NCBI GenBank assembly: GCA_024235175.1
Contig: JACKMX010000010.1
Location: 1-12,958 of the forward strand
From: Chromatiaceae bacterium
GTDB lineage: Bacteria > Pseudomonadota > Gammaproteobacteria > Chromatiales > Chromatiaceae
DNA: 12,958 nucleotides
Reading direction: 5' to 3'
Shown here: positions 1 through 6,414 of the stretch, piece by piece
Layout of the letters: each line of letters starts with the position of its first letter
Numbering within the stretch: position 1 is the first letter of the stretch
The notes under the pieces: generated by a model
What the model was told of the DNA's origin: nothing
Databases searched by the model: none
Seen by the model: only the letters and a program-made list of their open reading frames with translations
Program-made: the position numbers and the translations under genes

Positions 1-4
1 GCAT
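1..4 (-). CDS. Start of next gene of the trb operon (only the start codon is in the window)
   Basis: An ATG lies at 4..2 on the minus strand, 15 bases after the trbI stop codon. It is preceded by a strong ribosome binding site, AAGGAGG, five bases upstream (minus-strand reading of 10..16). Only the start codon and one further base fall inside the window, so the product cannot be told. In many related elements a small DUF2274-type gene follows trbI, but nothing here tests that. Confidence 0.5.
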
Positions 5-19
5 AGAAACCTCCTTGTG

Positions 20-1288
20 TTACATCGATGCCCAGCTGGCGAGCTGGGGGTTCCATGGACGCAAGTACAGATCCTTGTTGACCATAACCGAACCGATCTG
101 GCCGTTGCGAATCGTGATCGTGGGCTGAATGTTCAGATTCTTTTCCAGCACGCGGCCAGCGACCTGCGACATTTGGCGTGCGACAGCCTCGCGTGCGGTC
201 TGTTGATTCTCGTCGATCTGATCGTCGTTGGTCGCAATCTCGAAACCGGCCGATATGACCGACAGCAACAAGGCTGAGCCAAAGATACGGAAATAGTGGT
301 TGTCCACCTTGTCCGCCAAGCCCGACTGCGCCGCCTGGTCGGCGCCCGGCATGCCACCGAGTTCCATTGCACTGCCGTCGGGGTAGATCAAGCGGTTCCA
401 GACTACCAGCAGCCGATCCTGCCCATAGGTGACGCGCGAATCATACTGGCCGACCAATCGTGTTCCCTGCGGGATCAGCACATACCGCCCTTTCGGCGTG
501 TCATAGACATGCTGCGAGACCTGCGCTGTCAGCATGCCTGGCAAATCACTGTTGACGCCGGTAATCAGCGTCATCGGGATCGTCGTGCCGGTGCGGATCA
601 CGTAGGGGTTTGCCGGCGCTTGCGGCCCGACGACCGCCGCTGGTGGGTCGATCTTTTGCAGGTTGTCGATGAAGCCCGTTTTATCCGACTGTCCGTTCGG
701 ATCGGTTGCCGCTTGAGCGCCGCCATTGCCGAGCATGCGCTGCACGGCCTCGAGTATCCGCGCATTGCGGTCCTGCTGCGGGGCTTGGCCCGCGCCGATG
801 GCCCCACCTGCCGGCGTGATGCCACCCGCCAGGTTGCCACCGTAGCCACCCAGGCCGAGCGGGACTTCCATCGAGGCCTCAATCGCCTGCTTTCTCAGTT
901 CGGCGGCGGCCTTTCGTGCTTCCTCCATGGCAGGATCGATGGGCGTCGGTGGTGGTCCAGCTGCAGGGGCCGGCAGCTCCTCGATTTCCTTCACGGCAGC
1001 CGGGATCTGGGCGACCGGTGCGAGTGGCGTTTCATCAGCCACCTTGATGTAGTCCGGTGCGCGCGCCGTCAGCTGAGCAGCGGCGGAAATATCCGACGCC
1101 CGCTCGTAGGTCGCTTCCTCGGTACCGGCCGTCATTGTCGGCTGCGAGCGTTGGTAGAGCGCATAGGCCATCGCAGAAAGCACAACAAACACCAGGATCG
1201 CGACCAGAGCGATCGGTCCTTTGCGGGCCTGCCGCACGGCCGGCGTCTGCCCACGCAAATCGATGCCTTCGATCGCTTCGTCGCTCAT
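20..1288 (-). CDS. trbI: TrbI/VirB10-family conjugal transfer protein (inner- to outer-membrane scaffold)
   Basis: The 422-aa product is the VirB10 homologue of the trb system, which spans the envelope and links the inner-membrane part of the type IV secretion channel to the outer-membrane core. Visible order: a short cytoplasmic N terminus ending in basic residues (RQARKG, about 19-24); one transmembrane helix (about 25-46); a Pro/Ala-rich periplasmic stretch (about 86-120); a Gly-rich region (145-170); and the C-terminal TrbI beta-barrel domain from about 228, with typical segments such as IRTGTTIPMTL, LIPQGTRLVGQY and a hydrophobic antenna-like part near 336-350 (FGSALLLSVISAGFEIA). The start overlaps the trbH stop (ATGA), and GGAGG lies six bases upstream. 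It is the last full gene of the operon in this window. The length is normal for TrbI. Confidence 0.95.
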   Translation of the reverse strand: MSDEAIEGIDLRGQTPAVRQARKGPIALVAILVFVVLSAMAYALYQRSQPTMTAGTEEATYERASDISAAAQLTARAPDYIKVADETPLAPVAQIPAAVKEIEELPAPAAGPPPTPIDPAMEEARKAAAELRKQAIEASMEVPLGLGGYGGNLAGGITPAGGAIGAGQAPQQDRNARILEAVQRMLGNGGAQAATDPNGQSDKTGFIDNLQKIDPPAAVVGPQAPANPYVIRTGTTIPMTLITGVNSDLPGMLTAQVSQHVYDTPKGRYVLIPQGTRLVGQYDSRVTYGQDRLLVVWNRLIYPDGSAMELGGMPGADQAAQSGLADKVDNHYFRIFGSALLLSVISAGFEIATNDDQIDENQQTAREAVARQMSQVAGRVLEKNLNIQPTITIRNGQIGSVMVNKDLYLRPWNPQLASWASM

Positions 1289-1704
1289 GGCAGCCTCCGT
1301 GACCAGGCAGTGACCGGCTGCCCGCCTTCCATCTCGTAGCCGCGCGACAGCAACTCCCCATTCACGGCGATCGTGACCACGACCAAACCACCGTTGTCGA
1401 CCGACGACACAGCAATGGTGTTCGCCTCATTCGGCGTGTCGGTCGTGGCGTCGAAGGTCTCGACCACCTCGTAGCCCGCCTCGCGCAGCCCTTGCGCGAC
1501 CGCGGAACGCACCGTGGTCTTGCCCTCATTGGCAACGTGCCAAACCGCGGAATCCACCGCGAACTGATCGCGGAACAACTCGGCGGAGTCATGGCCGATC
1601 TGCATCGCGGCAGGTCCTTTCACCGCCGACAGGTCGCCCCGGATGCCGGTGGTCTGACAGCCGGCCAGAACGGCTGCTGCGAGCAATACTGCAAGCCCTT
1701 TCAT
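1285..1704 (-). CDS. trbH: TrbH-like lipoprotein (VirB7-like component of the transfer channel)
   Basis: This 139-aa protein begins with a lipoprotein signal peptide: a short basic start, a hydrophobic stretch and the lipobox LAGC with Cys16 as the lipidated residue. The rest is a small periplasmic domain (about 17-139) with no further recognised motif. Its position between trbG (VirB9) and trbI (VirB10) and its lipobox fit TrbH, the lipoprotein of the trb system thought to act like VirB7 in stabilising VirB9. It is coupled on both sides by ATGA overlaps: its start overlaps the trbG stop and its stop overlaps the trbI start. The TrbH name rests mainly on position and lipobox, because this family is poorly conserved. 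Confidence 0.8.
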   Translation of the reverse strand: MKGLAVLLAAAVLAGCQTTGIRGDLSAVKGPAAMQIGHDSAELFRDQFAVDSAVWHVANEGKTTVRSAVAQGLREAGYEVVETFDATTDTPNEANTIAVSSVDNGGLVVVTIAVNGELLSRGYEMEGGQPVTAWSRRLP

Positions 1705-2528
1705 CGACCGGTCCTCTTGATCGTGACCTTCTGCTGCGCGGAACCCACGCCCGCGACCAGCTCCATGGTCGAGAACACACCGTCGACGATGTAGCGACGC
1801 CCATGCACACGGTAGTTCACAACCCGCGTGCCGCCCGCGTTCTTCACAAGCAAAATGGGCGCGTCATCCGTGACAACACCTTTGGCCAGGTCGACATACG
1901 TATGTGCGCCATCGGAGAACACGCGCGTCGGGCGCCAAGCTGGCTCCCCGTCTATTTGATACCCGAAATCCAGATCCTCCACGCGCAGGCCTTCGCCCTC
2001 GCCTACCGCGACACGGCTCATGTCATCGCGTCGCTGGCGATTCTGTTCTTCCTGGAGAAAGGCGGCTATTGCCGCATCGGATTCTTCGGGATACGAAAAG
2101 CCGATGGTCGGCATCCAGCTTTTCGTCATCGATTTCAGCTGCAAGTGATAGGCGCGGCGATCCGTCGTCACGACCAGGGAGGTGGTAAGGCCTGCCTGCG
2201 TCGGTTTGACGACCAGGTGCACGGTCTCCGCTCCTTCCGGGCCGGAGCGCGCGCCTTCGATTTTCCAGCGCACCTTGTCGCCGATCTTGACGTTGTTGAC
2301 CTTCTCGCCCGGTTGTAACTGGATGTCACACTGGCGCAACGGGGCGCAGGTGATGGTGTGCAGGGTTTCGCCGAACGGAAAGACGACCTTGCCGGCGTCA
2401 GACAGGGAGGCGGAGGACGGCACGCGCTGCCATTCCTTCGACAGTTTCAAAGCCCGATCGGTGGCATGGGCGGCCGATACACCACCCAAGGCCAGCAGAA
2501 GGCCGATGCTCAACAGTGTTTTTCTCAT
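1701..2528 (-). CDS. trbG: TrbG/VirB9/CagX-family conjugal transfer protein
   Basis: The product is the VirB9 homologue, a periplasmic/outer-membrane part of the secretion core complex. From the chosen ATG at 2528 the protein has 275 aa: a Sec signal peptide (MRKTLLSIGLLLALGG, cleavage probably after AHA near residue 21); an N-terminal beta domain including ITCAPLRQCDIQLQPGE; a middle segment ending in an acidic, Gln- and Arg-rich stretch; and a C-terminal VirB9/CagX domain with FGYQIDGEPAWRPTRVFSDG and HTYVDLAKG. An in-frame ATG at 2534 is also possible, but GGAG is then only three bases away; from 2528 the spacing is nine. The open frame reaches further upstream into trbF, but those codons are overlap and do not look like a signal peptide. 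The start lies 41 bases after the trbF stop. Confidence 0.93.
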   Translation of the reverse strand: MRKTLLSIGLLLALGGVSAAHATDRALKLSKEWQRVPSSASLSDAGKVVFPFGETLHTITCAPLRQCDIQLQPGEKVNNVKIGDKVRWKIEGARSGPEGAETVHLVVKPTQAGLTTSLVVTTDRRAYHLQLKSMTKSWMPTIGFSYPEESDAAIAAFLQEEQNRQRRDDMSRVAVGEGEGLRVEDLDFGYQIDGEPAWRPTRVFSDGAHTYVDLAKGVVTDDAPILLVKNAGGTRVVNYRVHGRRYIVDGVFSTMELVAGVGSAQQKVTIKRTGR

Positions 2529-2569
2529 TGCCATACTCTCCACAGAAGCCGCCGCCGCGGCTTCAAATC

Positions 2570-3316
2570 TCAATACACCTTCGACCACGCCACGGTGGGG
2601 AAGTAAATCTGGAACGGATTGACCCACAGCGCGCGCTCGTCGATCTGCGCGACCTCGCCTTGCGTCCATGTGACTGAGCCGCGATAGCGCTGTGGTTCGC
2701 CTTTCTGCTTGCCGCGTCGGTCGCGGAGGGTTTCAACCCACTCGATCTGGTAGCTGTCGTCGGTGACCGGCAGGACCGATTTGACTTCCACCGACACAGT
2801 TTCCTTCTCGGCCCGCGCGAAAGGCTCGTTCTCTGCCGTCTGCCAATACTCAGACAGGGTGACGTAGGCGGGGTCGGCACGGGCGATGAAGGCGTAAGCG
2901 TCGAAGATCTGTTTGCGCTGTAACCAGGCGTCGGAACTGACCGAACGCCAGGCCTCAACGAACTTGATGACCGAAGCCTTGATGATGCGCGGGTCGGCCT
3001 TGTCGGTTGGCGAAACCGCGCCATAGGCCTGTGCCCGACCCAGATCATCGACGCCCACCACGAATGGGACGAACTTGCTCTGGGAGCCGATGTAGATCAG
3101 GCCGGCAACGGCGGCCAGAGATACGAAACTGGACAACATGGCCACCAGCTTCCAAGAACGCTCACGACTGATGTAATCACCGTAGCGCTCGTTCCACTCG
3201 CGTCGGCCATCGAGGTAAGGATTACGCACGCGTGGCGATCCCTTGGTTTCCTGGCGCTTTTTCTCCGGGGTCGCCGCTGCCAACGTTTGTTCCATCGTGA
3301 CGGCTTCTTCAGACAT
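2570..3316 (-). CDS. trbF: TrbF/VirB8-family conjugal transfer protein
   Basis: The 248-aa product is the VirB8 homologue, a bitopic inner-membrane protein that helps assemble the channel. It shows a charged N-terminal tail, the TrbF signature NPYLDGRREWNERYG (about 32-46), one transmembrane helix (about 56-77), and a periplasmic NTF2-like domain starting with SKFVPFVVGVDDLGR. The start at 3316 is chosen because it overlaps the end of the preceding small gene by 8 bp, which suggests translational coupling. The upstream bases (GAGAACCCCCC) give only a poor ribosome binding site. An alternative in-frame ATG at 3295 would remove seven residues. Normally trbF directly follows trbL; here a leader and a small gene lie in between. 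Confidence 0.92.
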   Translation of the reverse strand: MSEEAVTMEQTLAAATPEKKRQETKGSPRVRNPYLDGRREWNERYGDYISRERSWKLVAMLSSFVSLAAVAGLIYIGSQSKFVPFVVGVDDLGRAQAYGAVSPTDKADPRIIKASVIKFVEAWRSVSSDAWLQRKQIFDAYAFIARADPAYVTLSEYWQTAENEPFARAEKETVSVEVKSVLPVTDDSYQIEWVETLRDRRGKQKGEPQRYRGSVTWTQGEVAQIDERALWVNPFQIYFPTVAWSKVY

Positions 3317-3653
3317 GGGGGGTTCTCGGCTCTGGGTATTCAAGACGGATGCGCGCGCGCTCACGCGGCGCGCCTTGGGCGACAGATGACGTTGGAATGT
3401 GCAGCTGTTCGCAGAGGCGATCGAGCAGCACCAAATGGTGGTTCGCTTCACCGAATCCGATCTCTGCCATATCGGGCACGAAGGTTTCGGTGTTCACGAC
3501 ATCCAGCGGCATGCGCCCCTGGTGACACGCAACGCTGACGCCCAGGCAATCGGCCAGACGTTCGGTTGAACGGTACAGATCGAATAGCAGCGTCAGTAAC
3601 GCGTCGTGAGCGATTGCCGCGGAGGGTTGTTTTGGTTCGTCCGCGTCTGGCAT
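3309..3653 (-). CDS. Unrecognised small protein inserted between trbL and trbF
   Basis: This 114-aa protein matches no family I recognise. The start at 3653 is firm: AAGGAGG lies five bases upstream, whereas the open frame upstream of it runs through a structured leader and has no coding look. Residues about 14-37 (DALLTLLFDLYRSTERLADC) look like an amphipathic helix. Residues about 70-86 (GEANHHLVLLDRLCEQLHI) look like a second. The protein has three cysteines and no signal peptide or membrane segment, so it should be cytosolic. It overlaps trbF by 8 bp and is transcribed with it. The combination of its own structured leader and a non-canonical place in the trb order suggests a cargo or regulatory gene that entered the operon. 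A regulatory role over trbF-I is conceivable but not shown. Confidence 0.8.
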   Translation of the reverse strand: MPDADEPKQPSAAIAHDALLTLLFDLYRSTERLADCLGVSVACHQGRMPLDVVNTETFVPDMAEIGFGEANHHLVLLDRLCEQLHIPTSSVAQGAPRERARIRLEYPEPRTPHV

Positions 3654-3660
3654 GGCAGCC

Positions 3661-3870
3661 TCCTTGTGGTCCAGTAATGGACCCGGCTGCGGATGCAGAT
3701 GGGTAAGCCGGGCCTCAACTAGAACGTCCCAAGAAGGAGCTCCGGGCCTATTCCCGCAAAGCGGTCTTTTATTACGCCTCTCGACCCGGCCATCGGGTTT
3801 TGTGCGCGGATTGCGAGCACAAAAAAACCGCAAATCTGACGGGTGCGGAAGCCGCTTGAAACGTTCTAGT
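3661..3870 (-). ncRNA. Structured 5' leader RNA of the small gene between trbL and trbF (candidate cis-regulatory element)
   Basis: Read on the minus strand, bases 3870..3855 (ACUAGAACGUUUCAAG) pair with 3733..3718 (CUUGGGACGUUCUAGU): 16 consecutive pairs, two of them G-U. This helix closes a loop of about 120 nt. Inside it are possible hairpins GUGC/GCAC, CCCG/CGGG and CCGC-UUU-GCGG, and a run of seven U. Downstream of the helix come a compound hairpin (CCCGG/CCGGG enclosing CUGC-AUCC-GCAG) and a perfect hairpin GGUCCA-UUAC-UGGACC (3683..3668) that ends a few bases before the AAGGAGG ribosome site. I have a memory of similar leaders upstream of accessory genes in proteobacterial mobile elements, and the radC RNA motif is one possible match, but I cannot confirm a family. 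The pairing itself is directly visible. Confidence 0.65.
3821..3848 (-). terminator. Terminator-like hairpin with seven U inside the leader (possible attenuator)
   Basis: On the minus strand CCGCA (3848..3844) can pair with UGCGG (3832..3828), directly followed by UUUUUUU (3827..3821). The stem is only 5 bp with an 11-nt loop, so it is weak as a terminator. The 5' arm can instead pair just upstream as GCGG-CUU-CCGC (3855..3845), which would prevent the terminator shape. This gives a possible switch between stopping after trbL and reading on into trbF-G-H-I. Confidence 0.35.
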
Positions 3871-3940
3871 GCTTCACAGGCTAGACCACTGCGTGACTGT
3901 GCGTCAAGGGCAGCAGTTAAGTGAGTAAGCCCGTACATCA

Positions 3941-5362
3941 TCACGAGCCTTTACTCATCGACCCTTCACTGCGCAGAGCAGCGATCTTCTTCTTCATGTT
4001 GTCGCTAATGCGATGGCCCGCACCAGAGGCGGGGCCGGCATAGCGGCCCTTCGTTACCTTGTCTCCGACTTCTGACGCGATACCACCTGCCAGGTTCTTG
4101 ACGGCACCACTGACAATACCCACCCCTGTGTTGCCTTGTGCACGAGACAGCTGAGTGGCCGCCACGCTGGCGCTACCCAATCCCGCCGCTGCGGTTGCAA
4201 TCCGCGCGCCAGCGGCACCTGCCATTCGGGTGCTATTGATGGTTTGTTGTGCGGCAGCCATTGCGTGCTGTCCAGTGCCGATTGACACCCCAGTGAGAAT
4301 TGATTGCATCATGTCGGGCAAATTCCTTACCAAAGCCAGCAGGACAATGCTCGCGCCGATTACCAACAAGATTTGGGTGTCATTGTTTTCGTACTGGTTG
4401 AGCCATTGGTTCATCAACGCTTCGCCAAGGCCAACGATCAAAAGCAGCACAAACCATTTCATGCCGGTCGCACCGGCATAGACGAGGTAACGGATACCGT
4501 AATCCTTCGTCCAGCGAGTGGGGCCAAATCCCAACAGGATTACGGCCGCTTGAACGACGATATACGTCTCTACCATCGTGAGGATGAGCATTGCAGTCAT
4601 CAATGCGAAGCAGACGATAACGATTAGAGAACCTGCCCATATGCCAAGTGCTTCGATCCCCGAGTCCCAGAACGAAACGTCGTCGACCATGCGGCCCGCT
4701 AGTTCTAGTCCAGTATCGAATACGTCTGCGGCACCGGTTGTCCCTTGTCCGCCAGCAGCCTGACTTGCTTGTGCGGCAACATCTGACAGGCTCCAAATGA
4801 TTGCTTGAGCCCACCCTGGGCCAAGAATTAGGAGCGCCGCGAAGAATCCAATAAACATCACACGCACTATGAACTCGGTAATCACTTCGGAGTAATCTGC
4901 GCCTCGCAGGGCGAGCAATGCTCCTGTCCAAGTGAACTCAATCAGCGCAAGCGACCAAAACATCCATGTAGCGGCGTTTGTTATGGGGCCAGCCCACTGA
5001 GCGACGTTGTTGCGGTATTGGTTGATGATTTGGTCAATCAGATTGTCTTCATTGATTTCCGCCATTGCCGGCGCAGCAATGAGAAATCCAACGATGATTA
5101 GAAATGCAACGCTCGCATAGAAAGAAATCCCGTTTCGCGACCTTAGGGATCGCATAAGCCACTTTGCGAACTCCAAGGCCAGAATTGCGACGGCCATAAT
5201 GATGGCCACAACAATTCCGCCAAGAATCAACCAGATCACGCTCCCAATGCCACTTGCACCAAACGAGCGCGCTCCGCTCTGCTCAATAGGTGCATAGCGG
5301 TCGCGATTCTGTTGAATGATTAACGGGTCCAACAGATTGCCGGTATATCGGTCGTTTGGCAT
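3941..5362 (-). CDS. trbL: TrbL/VirB6-family polytopic inner-membrane conjugal transfer protein
   Basis: The product (473 aa from the ATG at 5362) is the VirB6-like channel component of the inner membrane. It has many hydrophobic segments (about 41-66, 82-100, 125-145, 165-185 and several between about 215 and 330) and a long Ala/Gly-rich, weakly hydrophobic C-terminal tail, as usual for TrbL. The residues just before position 101 (FLIAAPAMA) look like the end of a signal peptide, so about 80 residues, including one extra transmembrane helix, precede what is normally the N terminus. The ribosome site is weak (GAGA, eight bases upstream). The start lies 22 bases after the trbK stop. Sampled lines of this gene are about 48-50% G+C, against about 58-63% in sampled trbE lines. 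The next gene starts only after 287 bases of leader. Confidence 0.9.
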   Translation of the reverse strand: MPNDRYTGNLLDPLIIQQNRDRYAPIEQSGARSFGASGIGSVIWLILGGIVVAIIMAVAILALEFAKWLMRSLRSRNGISFYASVAFLIIVGFLIAAPAMAEINEDNLIDQIINQYRNNVAQWAGPITNAATWMFWSLALIEFTWTGALLALRGADYSEVITEFIVRVMFIGFFAALLILGPGWAQAIIWSLSDVAAQASQAAGGQGTTGAADVFDTGLELAGRMVDDVSFWDSGIEALGIWAGSLIVIVCFALMTAMLILTMVETYIVVQAAVILLGFGPTRWTKDYGIRYLVYAGATGMKWFVLLLIVGLGEALMNQWLNQYENNDTQILLVIGASIVLLALVRNLPDMMQSILTGVSIGTGQHAMAAAQQTINSTRMAGAAGARIATAAAGLGSASVAATQLSRAQGNTGVGIVSGAVKNLAGGIASEVGDKVTKGRYAGPASGAGHRISDNMKKKIAALRSEGSMSKGS

Positions 5363-5384
5363 GGTGCAGTTCTCGTACAATGAT

Positions 5385-5573
5385 CTACGGTCGTGTGAAC
5401 CGCTGGCCATTGCCCTGAATCGTGCTACGTTCAGCCTCTGGCATCAGGGGCTTCCGTTGTTCATTTTTCTCTTCGATGGTGACGTTCACATCGACTTTCG
5501 GCGGTGTTTGCTCTGCTTGCTCACAAGCAGCCAAGACCATCGCGATCATTAAGATGGGTAGAGACCTGGCCAT
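5385..5573 (-). CDS. trbK: TrbK-like entry-exclusion lipoprotein
   Basis: This 62-aa protein has a lipoprotein signal peptide: basic start, hydrophobic stretch, lipobox LAAC with Cys17 lipidated. The mature part is about 45 residues, charged and Pro-rich. Size, lipobox and position between trbJ and trbL match TrbK, the exclusion lipoprotein that keeps cells carrying the element from accepting a second copy. AAGGA lies eight bases before the ATG. The protein ends in GNGQRFTRP, nearly the same as the last nine residues of the neighbouring TrbJ (GNGQRYLRP). TrbK proteins vary strongly in sequence, so the call rests on architecture and place. Confidence 0.8.
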   Translation of the reverse strand: MARSLPILMIAMVLAACEQAEQTPPKVDVNVTIEEKNEQRKPLMPEAERSTIQGNGQRFTRP

Positions 5574-5610
5574 GTTTCTTTCCTTCCACTACGTAAGAGA
5601 ATTTTCTTGA

Positions 5611-6414
5611 TCAGGGGCGCAGATAGCGCTGCCCATTGCCGATCTGCGTACCCCGGTTCGTGTCCCAGAACCGCTCAGCACGCGCCTGTTTGGCAGCATC
5701 CTTCGCTGCTTCCGCGGCCATGTAGTTGGCCTGCATGTTCATCTGACTCATCACCAACTGGCGTAGCTTCTGCATCTGTTGCACCTGCTGGTTCGCGATC
5801 TGAGCCCCGACCTGTAGCGCTTGCATGCGCCCCTGGGCGTTATTGCCCATTGCGTTCAACTGGGCCATGACCTGGTTCTCGTTCTGGAACTGGCCCGCTT
5901 GCAGGTTGGCAACCCGCAATGCGCCGCTGATCGCATCACGCTGGGTTGTGTACCACTGGCGATACGACTGCATGAAGTTCTGCGCGCCGAAGTTGGCATT
6001 CATCCAGTTGTTGAAGTCCGGAAAGCGCACCTGGAACTGCTGGCCGACGTTCGCCATCGTGTAGGCGATCGCCTGTCCCTGCTGTACGACCTGCAACAGT
6101 GGCGCGATTTCCTGTTGGATCTGACCCCAGACCTGGTTCGGGATATTCAGCGTGTTCGTCACCATGTTCTGGATCTGCTGAATCTGGTTGGCGATCTGGG
6201 CGGCCTGGTTCGCGATCTGGGTGACGCGCTGCGCGACCGCCTGAACCTCCTGCGCGGAAATAATCCCGAGCTCGACATTGTTCAGGATCTGCGTTGGCTC
6301 GGTCGCGCCGACAATCCCGCCGCCGCCGCCGGCGTGGACCTGCGTCGTCAGGGCCAGCGACAATCCGATGGCCAGAGCCATGATTCTTGGCTTGATGGCG
6401 TGATGTGCGTTCAA
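5611..6414 (-). CDS. trbJ: TrbJ/VirB5-family conjugal transfer protein
   Basis: The product is a periplasmic, pilus-associated VirB5-like protein. The chosen start is the TTG at 6414, overlapping the trbE stop (TTGA). AAGGGGG lies eight bases upstream, and the start gives a proper signal peptide: NAHHAIKPR basic part, a hydrophobic core, and cleavage after QVHA at residue 28 (267 aa in total). An ATG at 6381 is possible, but it removes the basic part and has no clear ribosome site. After a Gly run comes GATEPTQILNN, a usual TrbJ start. A Gln/Asn-rich coiled-coil stretch follows (roughly residues 52-78, with repeats like QIANQ), then a central helical domain with FNNWMNANFG and YRQWYTTQRDA. 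The C terminus is GNGQRYLRP. The open frame upstream of 6414 lies inside trbE and is not coding. Confidence 0.9.
   Translation of the reverse strand: MNAHHAIKPRIMALAIGLSLALTTQVHAGGGGGIVGATEPTQILNNVELGIISAQEVQAVAQRVTQIANQAAQIANQIQQIQNMVTNTLNIPNQVWGQIQQEIAPLLQVVQQGQAIAYTMANVGQQFQVRFPDFNNWMNANFGAQNFMQSYRQWYTTQRDAISGALRVANLQAGQFQNENQVMAQLNAMGNNAQGRMQALQVGAQIANQQVQQMQKLRQLVMSQMNMQANYMAAEAAKDAAKQARAERFWDTNRGTQIGNGQRYLRP

Noticed and set aside
296..1339. Long plus-strand open frame (347 aa) opposite trbI
   Set aside because: It lies antisense to a clear trbI gene, is rich in Arg, His and Asp from G+C-biased third positions, and has no recognisable domain.
2529..2669. Longer TrbG with an N-terminal extension from 2669
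   Set aside because: It would place about 47 residues before an evident signal peptide and overlap trbF by about 100 bases.
3654..3944. Upstream in-frame extension of the 114-aa gene to a 211-aa protein
   Set aside because: The extension passes through the 16-bp helix and U-run of the leader. The ATG at 3653 has a strong ribosome site, and the extra residues look random.
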